64,000 nucleotides of DNA from Theobroma cacao (taxonomy: Eukaryota; Streptophyta; Magnoliopsida; Malvales; Malvaceae): positions 17,380,820 to 17,444,819 of the forward strand of contig NC_030857.1 in assembly GCF_000208745.1 (NCBI RefSeq). Reading direction: 5' to 3'. Under the pieces are notes generated by a model. It was not told the DNA's origin. It searched no databases and worked only from the letters and a program-made list of their open reading frames with translations. A program made the translations under genes and the position numbers. This document shows, one piece after another, positions 1 to 13,138 of the stretch (position 1 is its first letter; each line of letters opens with the position of its first letter).

Positions 1-3000
1 GCATTACAAAATGAGCTAACTAGCTCACTTCATACTTCATCTTGGCCCTGTTGCTCCTTCAAGACTCCCATCCACACCATTAGTCTGCCCTTCTTTTCAA
101 AACTAAAATGAGTCAGGATTGAATCAAATATAATACACAATAATTGCTTTATATTTATCTGTTAGTCATTAAGATGTACTGCGTTCTTATCTGCACATAC
201 ATGAAGTTGCTGGGAAATTAGAATGATTCTCGTTTGATGGTATTAGCCTATGAATTGTCGGTCATACTATTTCCTGAGAGAATTCCATGTCCTGCAAAAG
301 GTTCAAACAATACGAAACGGACAAAGCTATAAAAAGGTCAACAATCACGACTAAGCATCCTCAACTTCAACCCATTTCTTTCTTTCTAAATTCAACCAAC
401 GAGGTTTGGTTTACCTCATACAATGCAAAAGGGGTGGTAAAACTATTTAGTTAAGAACCAGTTTTATTACCACCTCAACAGGTAAGTTTTTGTTATTTTT
501 GGAGTATCCGTGACGGGTAGTAATTTTTTTTTTATTCAAACCCTATTTGAATTTAAATATAAATTATTTGAATGTTCTTTAATTAAATCAAATAACTTAG
601 AATACCCAATTATAAGATATCCACTCACATTTATAAATTTTACTGTTTCAATGTTAGATACATTGATGATGAGGTGGCATGAACATTGTGGAAGATTTGG
701 TACAAGAGCGGGAATGCATCTACCTTCGAGGCTAAGAAGTAAGAACTGTGTGTCATGTCCACCCCTCAAAATAGGATATTGCTATGTCTTTTGATGGTAG
801 AATGCAACTTAACGTGGCATCACCTTTTGCTTTCTCTCCCCTCCTTTTTGCAATTTCTTTTTTCTTTTGATCCTTTGTTTGTTTGCATTATTTTATAGAA
901 GATGTGTCCGAGGGGTCCCCCTGCCTTTTTCCAAAGTTGCCTATCTGGTATAATACATACAACAATGTATTGATAAAGTTGATACCATGCTCGGTACTAC
1001 TATAGCACAAAAAACATAGCATCTTTTGCTCAAAATTAATGGTCCATGCACATTCTTGATCTCTATTATGTGTACAATCTCTTTCCCTAGTTGTAAATTC
1101 TATATAATTTTCTTCTGAATAATTAAAACATGTAATCACCCCATTCTGTATAAAAAAAAAAAATACTCCCGTACATATATTTTTTAAAAAAAAATAAAAG
1201 ATGAATTTCATAGATATTTTTCGTTTATTAGCATTTGGACCGACATCTTAAGATTTATGTTAATTACAAATTTTCCAATAATGATGTAAAAAATGGGATG
1301 GTCGACATATGCATACCTAACAAAATGAAAAATAGGTCAAGACTGTGTGTGTAGTGATGTGATTGGACTAAGATTAATGGATAGAGATGAAACTCACTAA
1401 GATTAGTGGATAGAGATGAAACTCACGTCAGTTTACCATGAAAAAAATGGAAGGCTTAGCAGATCATAAATGGGAAAATGTAGCATGGTCCAAGGAAAAA
1501 GGTGGGACAGGGAAGGACTGTTTTCAACATTTTGATTAAATGGGGTTTTTGACTCTTTCATAGGCAATGGCAGCTACCCCTAGCTAACCCATTATTCATG
1601 GATCCATACCAATGGCTACTCTCTTTGCCCAAATCAACTTTCCAAGGGACAATAAAAGCAAGTTAAAACATAGGAGTTTGCTAATTGCTACCCAAGCCAA
1701 AAATATTTATTATAAGGGAAATATCATTTTAAGATATTCTTATTAAGAAAGTTATCCTATTCATAATTTTCATATGTATGTTATATTATAATAACTATTA
1801 AAGTGTATAATTCGATGCATAAACTAAAAAAAATACAATTGAGAATATTTATCAAGTTAGCCTAATCATTTCCTATGTAGGAAAACTTTATTTTTTTTTC
1901 AAAAGGCATCTTAATTTTAATATGGTTTTCATTTTGTGATCACAATCTTGTAATGATGAAGCCAAAGGGTAGTGTCTAGTCCTACAACTCAATCAAAAAA
2001 GGTTCTTACATGGAAAAACTACCTTATCCTTTACTAATGATTTTGGGGTTTACCCTTAAATTACCACATAGATTGATGGTGAGACATCTTCTATCTGTCT
2101 CTAGCAATCTGATAAGAACTACTCAAATACAAAAATAGACATGATATACATGGCTTTAAAGAAGCTGAATTTCTACACTATCTGTTGCTTGGGATCAGAA
2201 ATAAATGAAACAAATGAGCGATGGGGAGAGCATTGTCCTGTTGTAAGAGTTGTCCTATCTTCAAATACTGATGAATTGGTAATGAAAGACATGCAGTTAT
2301 TTGATTGGGCAAGGGCAACTATACAACAGGCTGTTAAGCAGTTAACTACATTCTGACTGAACTTTGTAAAAATATAGAAAACCCAACCTGTTCACTCCTG
2401 TCCCTTTCTATTGAGAGTCCCTACAACATAATAAATATTGAATTAAGCATTACAATTTTTGTTGGATTCAACTCAACAAGCCAAGAGGGATTATAAAAAT
2501 GATGGGTTTTTTTTTTCTTACTCGTTTGTTCTCTTTTAACATGCTCAAAACTATTTCTGTTCATCTTATTGGTGGTTTTAGACAGAGACATGTGGATGCT
2601 ACATGATTTCTTCACATTCCATTTTTATCTCACATTCAAGGAAATTTGGAGCATTAGCTTTGGTGTCAAATAGAATATACAGGGCATAATATTTATAAAT
2701 TTTTTTAAATTATTCAAAAATTTTAAATAAATTTTTAATCTTTTATTAAATTTAATTATATTTTTATATTTTTATTTTAAGTTAAATAAACTTTTATAAT
2801 TAATGATTAATTAATTACTACTAATATAAATATCACTTTTTTAAAAAAAATTACGTAAATTTTGCTACTGAGTGCCAAAGCTCAAATTAACTTTGATCTT
2901 TATGATCACAAATAGCATGAAAAAAAAAAGTACAAATAAAGCTAATTATAAATAAAATAAAATAAAGAGAACCCCTAAGTGCCTTATTCTTGGATGTGGG

Positions 3001-5744
3001 GATCTTTGGGTATTGTCTTAATAGCTTCTATCCTCCATTAATGGTCACACTCAAGCTGTCAAAAAAATCGCGTGCTCCTAGCTGAATTATTTACCCTATT
3101 CAAATCCTCAATCGTAATAATTAATGTTATTTTTATGCTCACGTGGTATTGATAGTGAAAGTGAAAATATAATATGATCATGTTAACATGTCGCATTAGC
3201 ATATTATATCATCATCTATTATGACACATTAGTATGTCACATTAATGTCATGTAAGTATAAAATGACAAATGATATTTTAATTAACAACAGTTAGTCAAC
3301 TATTAGTTAATAAATGTTTATTTGACTTAAAATAAAAATATAAAAATTTAATTAAAAATAATAAAAAATTAAAATTTTATTTAAATTCTCTTTAATAATT
3401 CAGAGATAATTTTAGGTACTATGTCGTTTTCCTTTCATGATAGTCACCAAAATTGCCTAAATGGAAAATAAGCAGCTTTGTTAACTTGTTATATACTACT
3501 TCAATATTTGAACACATGTTTGATTCATAAACCTAAATTATTTATTAGTTCGATCACATTCTAAAACCTACATGACAATTGACAATTGTTCTGTTTCTTC
3601 TACATTTTCCCCATTTCCTCTCTCTTCTTTCAATATTTTGATGATTGAGGCGGGTGGGAAGAGCTTGTCAAACATGGTTCAACCATGTGCAAGCTGCTAA
3701 TAAAAATAAAATAATAATTGAGAATAATAAATGAAAAAAACATAGATTGGGATCCAGAATGAAGGTTTAGGAGAGGCATGTGCTTGCTTTCTTCACCATC
3801 CCTATATATTTTGTTTGTAGCATCGAACCGACATGGAAAGGCACATGCTACCTTTTTGGCTTCTTTTTTTCTTTCTATATACCCCCCTTTTTACAAAGAT
3901 GGCGACTTCATAAAAAAGAAGATACTGGAATAATAGAACATAGCTTTGCTCTATGCAATCCGATGGAGAACATACTTTTTCAAGTTAAGGAACACTTGAG
4001 TATTTCTCTAATTTGTAAAATGATAAAGAACATGTGGGCTCTAAGTTGATGATCCCCATACCCTTTTGCTAGCCGATGATGAATAGCAAAGAGAGGATAT
4101 GGGGCGGAATATTCATTGTTGATATTTTCGAAAAGAAACAATCCCAATATTTTATCCTTACGGATAGTGCTTGTATTATCGTCTATATTTTTAATTTAAA
4201 AAAATATGTATATTAAGTGAAGATAAACTCTTATTTATAAATTTATCTTTTATTGACGTGAAATATATCATATCTTATCTTACTTAATTGTATAACGTGC
4301 TTATTGTACTAATTCTTTTATCCATAGAAAAGATTGATCTACCTTGGTGTAGATCTATCTCAATCTTGATGTCTCTCATGGAGTTTCAATATCAATGAAG
4401 AGTTGAGTATGGGACTATATTTTCAACTCGTTAAGTAAAAAAAAAAAAACTCTTACTAATTATAAGTCAAGACTTATTACATTTCTTATTAATGTGAAAT
4501 TTATAATATTTATATAAAAATAATAAAAATAATTGTACAGTACTACTTATCCAACATTAATGCAACCATCCATGTTTTTTCATAGAAAATAAAGAAAAAG
4601 ACAGGGAATTGAAAATTTCAATGGAATCCAGGTCATGGTTTGTATCCAAATTCTTTTATTCAAAGTCGTTCACAACACGCTCTCGGCATTTGAATTGGGT
4701 GGCTCCACCACATACAAACCGACACACATAGCACAAACTTTTGGTAGTCTTAGTCCAAATAATTAACTCAAGTCAACATACGAACAAAGTAATGGCTTTT
4801 CCAAAGATAGTGTCTTAATACTAATTACCAACACCACCTAGATTGGCTCTGTCGATAAAAGTCGTTTATCTCGACATAAATAATTTTAAATTTTAATATT
4901 TATATCTTAGTGTAAATTTTAAAATAATTAATTTATTTCAAATTTTTTTTAAAACAAGACAATGTAATTAAAAGTTTTCATTTTTTTTAATGTAAATTAA
5001 ACAAAGTGGAAGTCCTTGTGACAAAATAAAAATTAAATTGTCAAATGGTGGAATAACCTCATTGGGAAGGAGGTTAGGGTCAGGAAAGTTTGGAGCGCTA
5101 CCAACTCTAGGGTTGCTTGAGCCAAAGGCTTTCAATGAATGGCATTAAAATGAGGGGATGGTTTCAAAGTTCAAACTCAATTAATCCGACCTTATGATTC
5201 TCACATGTCAACTCATAATTGAAAAGGGAGTTGGCAGAAGGGATTGTGATTCAATTTGGTTAATGGGATTAGGTGGAAATGCTACAATTTATAGTTGTGT
5301 GATTAATGAAAAGCACATAGCTAAACCCAAAGCATAGACACTCAGGAAAGCCCAAAGGCAACCAAGTTCTCCCCCACAAAATAGGACACATTCAACTAAC
5401 CATTGGATGGTTAATTTGTTTTAGAACAATTTCAAATTGTATAATTATCACTAGTCTACTTGTCTACTTCAATGAATCTCTCTCTCTCTGTGCATATATA
5501 TATATATAAATACATATATATATACATACATACATGCATGTATTTCCGTGTATATAAGAAAACCTAGACAGGGTATCTGCTCAACTTCATTGCTTATTGA
5601 TTCTTTGCATCCTCCCATGTCTATAAAAATTTATCAAGTTAAAGAGCTCTCAAAAAACACACTGGTGTCATTATACAGAATCTACAGATTTTTTGGTAGT
5701 TTTTGAGACTCCTTGATATTTCATTAATGTAGATACCAAGTACA
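1..5744. other. gene-poor AT-rich intergenic DNA
   Basis: I see no credible gene here. Open frames are short, lack recognisable domains and sit in AT-rich sequence with many homopolymer runs. The only stretch with coding-like composition is plus strand 2,141-2,356 (71 codons), which matches no family I recognise and has no visible partner exon. A short TA/CATA microsatellite lies at about 5,494-5,535. Confidence 0.6.
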
Positions 5745-5754
5745 AATAAGGTCA

Positions 5755-7070
5755 TGATTGGTTTGAGGAATGGCTAAGCCACTCTCCCTCTATTCCTTAC
5801 AAAATTTTATCCCCTTATTTGGTTTGCTCTTGGAATAGCTAATTCCATCTTCTCTCATGATATTAGCTATTTCACACTCATGGGAATAAAATTCAAACAT
5901 TTTGAATTAAAATGTCCTTATTTATTTTTAAAAATTACAAATTTAAACTTAAAAAATTAATATTTAAAATTAAAATTAAAAAATTATTAATATTTTTTAT
6001 ATTTTAGTTATAATATATTCAAATTACAAATAAAAATTTAATATTTTAAAATATTAATTTTTAAATTATTAAGTGAATTTTAAATTAAAAAAAGAAAAAT
6101 GCAAATAGAGAAAAATAAATCTTATTATAATAAAAGGTTAAGTTATTAATTATATATTATAAAATATTTTGAATTTAAAATTAATTAAAAGTATTAATAT
6201 TTTAATCATAATAATAATTAAATTATAAATTAAATTACCAATTAATAATATTTTAAATCAATTATAAATTATTAAATATTTAAAAAATAAAATAAAAACA
6301 AATAATCATAATAACATTTAAATTATAAATAAAATAGTAGTATTTTATAATATTAATGATTAAATTACAAATAAAATATTAATACTTAAATAATCAACTA
6401 TTAATATTTAAAAATATAAATTATTAATATTTAAAAGATAAAATAAAATAAAAATAAATAATCACAATAACATTTAATATTAATGATTAAAGTATAAATA
6501 AAATATTAATATTTAAACTATCAATTTTTAATATTTTAAATAAATTATACATTATTAATGTTTAAAAATAAANNNNNNNNNNNNNNNNNNNNNNNNNNNN
6601 NNNNNNNNNNNNNNNNNNNNNNNNNNNNNNNNNNNNNNNNNNNNNNNNNNNNNNNNNNNNNNNNNNNNNNNNNNNNNNNNNNNNNNNNNNNNNNNNNNNN
6701 NNNNNNNAAAATAAAATAATTTAAAAATAAATAATCATTATAACATTTAAATTATAAATAAAATATTAATATTTTATAATATTCATGATTAAATTATAAA
6801 TAAAATATTAATATTTAAAATAAAATAAAATAATTATATATATAATAAAAGATTTTTTTATTTTTTTATTTTCTATTCTTTTCTTATTCCAAAATTATCG
6901 TTACCGACCAAATATTGCAACAAGTCATAATAATTATTCCTGTCCTATTCCATTCGTCATACCAAACTACGTAATACTTATTCTATTTTATTCTCACTTC
7001 ATTCGATTCTCAAGCAATAATTATTCTATTTCATTTATCTCTATTCCGTGAACCTAACGTGTTATAAGAA
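5755..7070. mobile_element. probable non-autonomous TIR element, AT-rich, interrupted by an assembly gap
   Basis: The two edges carry related inverted sequence of the kind 'TTTGGTT...GGAATA': about 5,757-5,900 read forward, about 6,890-7,065 read as reverse complement. Between them lies about 900 bp of very AT-rich sequence made of degenerate units such as AATAAAATATTAATATTTAAA. No coding capacity is visible. This is the usual look of a plant MITE-like or hAT-like non-autonomous element, but I could not define exact termini or a target duplication. Confidence 0.45.
6573..6707. other. assembly gap (135 N)
   Basis: Run of N inside the AT-rich core of the repeat at 5.76-7.07 kb. The flanks are near-identical short repeats, so a repeat collapse is the likely cause. 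Confidence 0.98.
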
Positions 7071-7305
7071 TTCATATCTACCTTCAAGTAGCAATGCCTC
7101 TTAAAACAAATATATTTGATCATTATTTTATTAAGAAAAAACTGTCTTAAATCCCCATTTTGAGAAAATTAATATAAATGTGATAAAAAATAATAATAAT
7201 GTAAAGTTTTTTACACTATCTTCATTACTCAGTAATTTGACAAAATTATCGGTCATGCAGTCCAAATCTGAATAATTTCTTTTTCCTACATAAAAGAAAC
7301 TTGCA

Positions 7306-7626
7306 CTACCTAGGTGTTTTATCAACAGATGTCGGAGCCTTTGAAACGGATTTAGCAGAGTTTGCAGCTTCCTCATTTTCAATAAGTTTGCGGAGTCTCT
7401 CTTGGAGGACTCGAACTCTGTCCTCAGTCTTGCGAAGCTTTCTCCATCTGTAAGCAGTCCAAAGTGCCAAACCACCATAAACAAGTGTGTACGACGCCCA
7501 AACATAAGGATAAGTTTCAGCATGCTCCTTCATTTTCTGATATCTTTCCCGCACCAGTTCCGTTAGACTGGTAGCTGGAGTACTTGTGGTTTGCTGAGAT
7601 GCTTCTCCTTCTTGCTGAGTTGCCAT
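7306..7626 (-). CDS. small single-pass membrane protein, conserved plant type, unknown function
   Basis: The frame encodes 106 residues. The Ser/Thr/Gln-rich N-terminus (1-20) is followed by a charged helix, then one hydrophobic segment at about 42-60 (YVWASYTLVYGGLALWTAYR). A basic, coiled-coil-like helix rich in Arg, Leu and Glu (about 61-90) and a Lys/Ser tail complete it. The start is the first ATG of the frame, at 7,626-7,624. An acceptor-like CTCAG lies 33 nt upstream, so the coding sequence would sit in one exon after a 5'UTR intron. The hydrophobic segment without a clear signal peptide suggests an organelle or ER membrane anchor (inference). I have a vague sense of similar short plant proteins but cannot name a family. 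The frame is intact, with balanced codon use unlike its AT-rich surroundings. Confidence 0.7.
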   Translation of the reverse strand: MATQQEGEASQQTTSTPATSLTELVRERYQKMKEHAETYPYVWASYTLVYGGLALWTAYRWRKLRKTEDRVRVLQERLRKLIENEEAANSAKSVSKAPTSVDKTPR

Positions 7627-7658
7627 TTTTGGCCTTCTATGCTATCCAAACCCGCAAA

Positions 7659-9088
7659 CTGAGCAAACAGCAGAATGAAGGTATTAGATATCATGCAGCA
7701 AGACAAAATAATAACATCAAAACAACAGAATAAGGACGTAAAGTGCCAGGAAATATTGGAGAGTTACAATGTTTACCCAGAACTTGATATGGCATTTAAA
7801 GTATAAATATTTACAATCAAATGTATACTGTCTATAATCAAAAGTTCGACACTGATTTGGCAGGATATCTGCACAACTTAAGAGAGAAAACTAGGTGGTA
7901 GCACATTTTAAGTACGGCCTAGATATACAATCAGAATTGATATACGCTAACAAACCATTATAAACACACTATTGACAACACTGAATCTGTAAGAGAAACT
8001 GGATCAATATTAAAATCTCTTTCAAGTTTTATTAAGTAGAATCCATAAGGTGACATATATCATATTACAGTTTAGCAATGGCATGACAGATACCAACCGC
8101 TGGAACAAAGTAATGGCTTCTTGTCACTTGTCATAATAAGTGCTCGTTTGGGTAACTGCCTCTACTTGGTATAGGCGCTGTGACAATTCATTTGTGATTT
8201 TTTGGGAGGAAAGAGCAGCAAATCAGCAGACTCCTTTCTAAGCTCTCTCTAAACACTCCCTCTCAATTCTCTTCTACTTAGCTCTAGCTCCTCTGCTTCC
8301 TATTCTCTACATTTTATCAATTACTGCCAGCTACAGCACTCAGCACTTCAAGGACTACTCCAGTCTTTCTCTCCATCGCCTCCGAATACATACTGTTTTA
8401 CTTGTCCACAACACTATCTCTCTCGCTACCACAGAAGAACCCCTTTACAAGGTTTAGAGCAAAGAAATCAAATGTTTGGAGAGATGATTTTTTTATTAGT
8501 GAGACAATTACTTCGTAATCGAATACAGTTTAATGATACAGTGAGGGGTTTTACGTTCTACAGGCAAAGGCACAACAAGCTAAAATCCTCAAATGGCCTG
8601 AGGGATGAGACAAATACACAAAGAAATACAAAACAAAAAGAAGTGCATTGCCTAATGTATTACCAAGATTAGGCATTATCTAATATCTATCACCAATTCA
8701 CAATTAACCAAAGTACCATCAAAGTATCCTTCACTTTTAGCTCTGCGTTTTTGTACATTTAACACAAGAATAGGAAGACCCACAACACACAGAAATTCAA
8801 GATAGAGTAATGGCAGAAGCTAAAGATAAATAAATTCGAAGAAACGAAGAAATCTAAACTGGGTTTTCTTCAAATTTGTAGAAAAACTTCAAAAAAAAAA
8901 GACCAATAACTGAGATAAATTCATATATAAGAGAACTAGAACAAAGTAAATAGAAAAAGAGAGAAATACCCAAAACTGGACTATGCTTACGGATTCTATA
9001 AGATCCCAGGAAAATTGATGTAACAAAGAAATTTTACAAAAAGGCAAAACAATTAATACCGTTACAAGGATAAAAAGCAGCAACCAAC
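7659..9088 (-). other. 5'UTR intron of the small membrane protein gene
   Basis: On the minus strand a good donor (ACAG|GTTGGT, intron edge at 9,088) and a good acceptor (TTTGCTCAG|TTTGCG, edge at 7,659) bracket 1,430 bp. The acceptor lies just upstream of the start codon at 7,626. The interior holds no other gene that I can support; open frames at 8.47-8.67 kb look random. Long leader introns are common in plant housekeeping genes. The intron is inferred from splice signals only. Confidence 0.5.
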
Positions 9089-9235
9089 CTGTGTCAGCGG
9101 TGGTCGTAGTAAAGAGTGGTGGCCAGGGACGACGGCGGGGATGTTCACCACAATAATAAACCAGCGTTGTCAAAGTGGCAGAATGAAGAGGGCTGAGGGT
9201 TTTGGGTTTTAGTATCTCTCTTAATCCAACGACCT
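9089..9235 (-). other. probable 5'UTR exon of the small membrane protein gene
   Basis: This C-rich leader on the minus strand ends in the donor at 9,088/9,089. It contains the plant leader-like text AAAACCCAAAACCCTCAGCC near 9,215. A minus-strand frame through it (8,889-9,239) runs across the donor and has no recognisable domain, so I read the segment as untranslated. The 5' end is not defined. Confidence 0.4.
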
Positions 9236-9239
9236 TCAA

Positions 9240-9754
9240 TGAACCTCACAAGATCCAACGGCCTGAAACCATAAAAACAAAAAGGGCAAAAACTTCTTTC
9301 TAAATTTTTTTTATCAAGAGGAATTTATAAATGTAATATTTTCGATTAAAAAATATATAAATGTAAACTTTATAAAATATTTTTGAATCAAACATTAATA
9401 ATTTTTTTAAAATTATATAATAATTAATAAATTAAATACTCAAATACGTTGATGTTTCTTTTTTACACATATGAATGTCTACATGAGACATTTCATTATC
9501 GTGCACTTCATTATTTTCTATAGTTTAATTTCGTAAAATTTATATGATGGATCTGGTTTCATTTGGAGCAGAGTGGACCTAATGGGGCCGAACAAAACTA
9601 GTAGAAAGGGCTTTTCTCCATGCTTACCGCCTGAAAGCATTGGGCTCAAGCTTCGTCTAGCTTTTCTCGAATTTTTTGTTCTTTATAGGTGTAGTTATAA
9701 GGCATCGAAAAGCAGCCACGTATAAAACAACGTGGTTGAGTCAGTGGCAATGCG
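9240..9754. other. intergenic, nothing recognised
   Basis: AT-rich spacer with poly-A and poly-T runs. No frame, RNA gene or clear repeat edge was seen. Confidence 0.5.
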
Positions 9755-10265
9755 TCAATTTCCTAATCGCTGCATGCAACGTGGACTACGGACAACGTTT
9801 CTTAAACCTGAATTTGAGCTTGGAAGCATATCGTCCTGAGTCTTAAAATGGAGATTTGCAGCCAATAGAATCTCATAACAAGGAGGAAATTGCGACAGGA
9901 AGAAGATAAAGAGGACGAATCTTTTGGCTTTGAGTCTTGTCGTGAGTTCACTGGCAGTTGCAGGAGTATAGTCGCCTACCCCTGTAGGGGGTTTTTTTTG
10001 GTTAGAGAGAAAGGACGTGTTGCAATGAGTAAATTGGGATGCGCTAGAGGCGACAGAGAGGAAGACTGAAACAGTCTTTGAAGCGCAAGTGCTTTGCGTG
10101 GCAAGTGGTGAGAGATGAGAAAAGGTGGAAGAGGTGACGGATAACCGCAAATGGGAAAGGTTGAAGAGAAAGAATGCTTGGAAGAATCTAGAGAAAGCTT
10201 TTAGAGTAATCTTTGCTGGGTGTTTAATCCCCTTTCTTTAACTCCCAACCTCCTATTTATATTGA
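9755..10265 (-). other. orphan promoter/leader-like segment, possible gene fragment
   Basis: Read on the minus strand, an A/T-rich TATA-like box at about 10,252-10,268 is followed by a C/T-rich leader. Then come about 200 bp whose frames resemble an organelle presequence: Ser-, Arg- and Leu-rich, for example RKALALQRLFQSSSLSPL. That frame has no ATG and ends in a stop after about 70 codons. A second frame (9,755-10,150) is open but starts on TTG. I read it as the 5' end of a gene copied or left here by rearrangement. I cannot name the parent gene. Confidence 0.3.
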
Positions 10266-10587
10266 ATAGGAGCACTTTCTTAAGAGTAGTTAAAAGAGCA
10301 CGTTTAATCATGGAAGAACGTGCTTATCATGGAAGAGCAGTTGAAGAACGTTTTTGTTGGTCCCAATAATATGTGCTAGAGGAGGGGTGAATAGCACAAA
10401 TCGGCTCTTGATAAGATGAGGAACTAATTTTCAACACAAAGAAAATAAAAACACAGTAGACAATGCACAACAATTTAGAGTGGTTCGGTTCAAGATTTAC
10501 ATCCACTACCTTGATTGTTCTACCAAGGATTTTCTAAACCAAATTACTAAAAATAGTGGAATTCACAAGCTTCCACCAAGCTTTTAC

Positions 10588-10800
10588 AACGGCTTTTCGC
10601 AGGCTCAGCCACAACCTTTAGCAATGATTTTTTACGGGATCAATCAAAACCCAAAGTGGTTTTTCAAAGACTCAACCACAACCTTTAACAATGGTTTTTC
10701 ACGGGATCAACCAAAACCCAAAGTGGTTTTTTAAAAACTCAACCACAACCTACAACAATAGTTTTTACCGGGATCAACCAAAACCCAACAACCAACTTTT
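10588..10800 (+). repeat. tandem repeat, about 67 bp x 3
   Basis: Three imperfect copies of a unit containing ACGGGATCAACCAAAACCCA and CCACAACCTTTAACAATG. The last copy is diverged. The open frame 10,480-10,734 is produced by this repeat and is not a gene. Confidence 0.75.
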
Positions 10801-11199
10801 CTAGGCTAAGTTGGAATCTTTACACTCAATCAAGTAATCCAAGCTTGAATAAGTCTCTTAGAGTGAGTCACTCACTCTAAGTGTACAAGAAAAAAAGAAA
10901 TAAAGAAGTATCTATGATCATTTACTTGATCTAGATGGTACAAGATGAAGTGCTGAACTCTATTACAAAAATTGGCGTTTAAGTGCAGTAAGGTACAGAG
11001 AAGATTTTTTGGTTTTTCAACTTTATATCACTTGGAAGCCTTCAATTCTCTCAAAAATTGATTTCTAACCATTGGAAGACCTTTTTATATTTGGAGAAAC
11101 AACTCTGATGGCAATTTGACAGTTTATGACCGTTGGAAACAGTTGAGGATGAGTTCTAACCGTTAATCTGTCTTGTAGTGGTCTGGTTCAAATTGCAGA

Positions 11200-11325
11200 T
11201 AGAGAGCTCTTAGTCAACTGACTTGGTCGACTAAGTTGATTCTGTTTCTAGTTTACAGATCTTGGCAGAGAGCACTTAGTCGACTGTCTTGGTCGACTAA
11301 GTTGATTCTGTTTCTCAAACTCTTC
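11200..11325 (+). repeat. tandem duplication with small inverted repeats
   Basis: Two copies, about 70 bp apart, of a segment ending GACTAAGTTGATTCTGTTTC. Each holds a short hairpin, CTTAGTC(A/G)AC...GTCGACTAAG. It belongs to the repeat at 10.36-11.64 kb. Confidence 0.65.
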
Positions 11326-11637
11326 AGCCCGCCATTTCTTCAATTTGAAACTTTGATCAACCAACATTCTTCCTTGTTTCACTAATAAGCTTCCTTTTTG
11401 TTAGACAGTTACATCTTATTGATTTTATCCCTCTTTTTCTTTCAAAAATACTCTTTGAAGAGTTAATAAATTAATTTCATATATTAATTTCTTGCACACT
11501 CAAGTAAAGGTATTAGACACAAATGAATGGGAATATTTTGCTATCATCAAAAACATATAGAATCAACATTCTCTTTCTTTTATTTTTGATGATGACAAAA
11601 CACTCCTAGATTCAAAGTGCAATGATCATCAAAATGA

Positions 11638-12673
11638 GTGGGTAATGTTTTAGGCAAAGCAAAAGAGGGAGTTGTACAAAAGGGCCAAGATGTTAAAGAG
11701 AACGCAAAAGAGTCCATTGATAAGGCCAAGGACACTGTAAAAATAGCCAAAGACACAATCAAGATAGTTAGGGAGCATAGTGGGAAATATAACAGAGCAA
11801 GCAGAGAAGGTGAGGCAAAAGGCCATGGCTGAAGCTAAAAAGGAAAATAAGGTGAAAACTAGTGCAAACAAGTTCTTTGATGGGCTGAAGTACATGACCT
11901 CAATGGAGGTGTTGAATTCAGTGATGGGCATGGCTAACTTGTTGGGGTTAGTTACAGCTTATGGGATGAATGTGTGGGTTACGTTCATTTCGAGCTCTAT
12001 TTTGGTAAGACTGTTGTTAAGATAGCAGTTTAGGGTGGTGCAGAGCAAAATATATCCTATTTACTTCAAGGCTATGGCTTATAGTATTGGGTTGGCTCTG
12101 TTGGGGCACATTTTAGGGCAAAGGAAAATATTGTTCTCAAGTAAGCCAGAGATGTTTCAAGCTTACAATCTGTTGTCATCCCTTTTAATGGTTTTGGTCA
12201 ATGCACTGTATTTAGAGCCTAAAGCCACAAAGGCACCTTGCTTTCTCATGCTCATGATTGCATATATATTGCTTGATATTATCAGTTTAAACAATAGTAG
12301 TAATTTATCCCAACCAATTCTGCTTCTTTTTGACATTATATATTAGATGTGATATGTTGCAGGTTATGTTTGAGAAGATGAAATTGGAGAAGGAAAAAAG
12401 CAGTGGAAGAGATCATGACTTTGTTGCTAAGGGAAGTAGGGCCACTAAGCCACCACCAAGTGTTACTGAACCAACGGCTACAAAAACCAGGAGGCTCTCT
12501 TTTCAGCAGCACCCACTAGTTCAGAACCGAAAGTGGTTAAGTCAAGAATGGCTAGGCTGAATGAGAGGCTCAAGAAGCTAAATACAAATTCATCACTTCT
12601 TAATGTTCTCACTCTAATGGCTCTCACCTGGCATCTTGTTTACCTTGGCCAGCACCTAAACATCAACTGTTGA
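11638..12673 (+). pseudogene. broken LEA / DUF4149 (TMEM205-like) protein gene
   Basis: The first part (11,638-11,832) encodes Lys/Ala/Glu-rich 11-mer type LEA repeats (GKAKEGVVQKGQDVKENAKE). The second part, in another frame (11,780-12,346), encodes the multi-span membrane domain of plant LEA-related DUF4149 proteins, with NLLGLVTAYGMNVWVTF and YFKAMAYSIGLALLGHILGQ. The C-terminal helix continues after an intron at about 12,228-12,363 and ends LNVLTLMALTWHLVYLGQHL with TGA at 12,671. Breaks: no ATG at the 5' end, a frameshift near 11,770-11,800, an in-frame TAG at 12,023, a second frameshift near 12,480-12,520, and a GC instead of GT intron donor at 12,228. Related genes have a longer N-terminus (family knowledge), missing here where the upstream repeat begins. 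Seed/desiccation-type membrane protein by family, not functional here. Confidence 0.8.
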
Positions 12674-13004
12674 TGCCATAGAAATATAGATAGTTTACTC
12701 TTATAACATACGTAGTTGTTTAATTTTAGTTGTAAGCTGTTTATGAGATGGTTGTAGTTTGTAAAGATTTAGTCTTAAACGGTTGGGTTTTATAACTATT
12801 TTGAAATATAAAGGTATACCCGAATTAGAGTAGAATTTGTTAATTATCCTTAAATAAAGGAGCAGAATATTTTCATTATTCTAACAATAATATTTTTTGT
12901 GCTTTAAGTAACAATATTTGATAAATTATTTAACTATTTTTATATTTATTTTTAAAATATTTTTAGAAATTTTAGTAGATATTTGGAAATGACAAAATTT
13001 GTAC

Positions 13005-13053
<49 letters not shown>

Positions 13054-13085
13054 NNNNNNNNNNNNNNNNNNNNNNNNNNNNATGT

Positions 13086-13138
<53 letters not shown>

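Larger units (their letters stand above)
10355..11640. mobile_element. interspersed plant repeat with internal tandem repeats
   Basis: The segment starts near the text GGGGTGAATAGCAC and ends near TTTTTGATGATGACAAAACA, both recurring phrases of dispersed plant repeats (from memory, not searched). It contains two internal tandem arrays and no intact coding frame. Its right edge coincides with the point where the LEA/DUF4149 relic loses its 5' part, so its insertion probably truncated that gene. The class is unclear and no termini could be proved. Confidence 0.4.

Noticed and set aside
2141..2356. 71-codon plus-strand frame
   Set aside because: Composition looks coding-like at its 3' half, but no family, exon partner or splice support was found.
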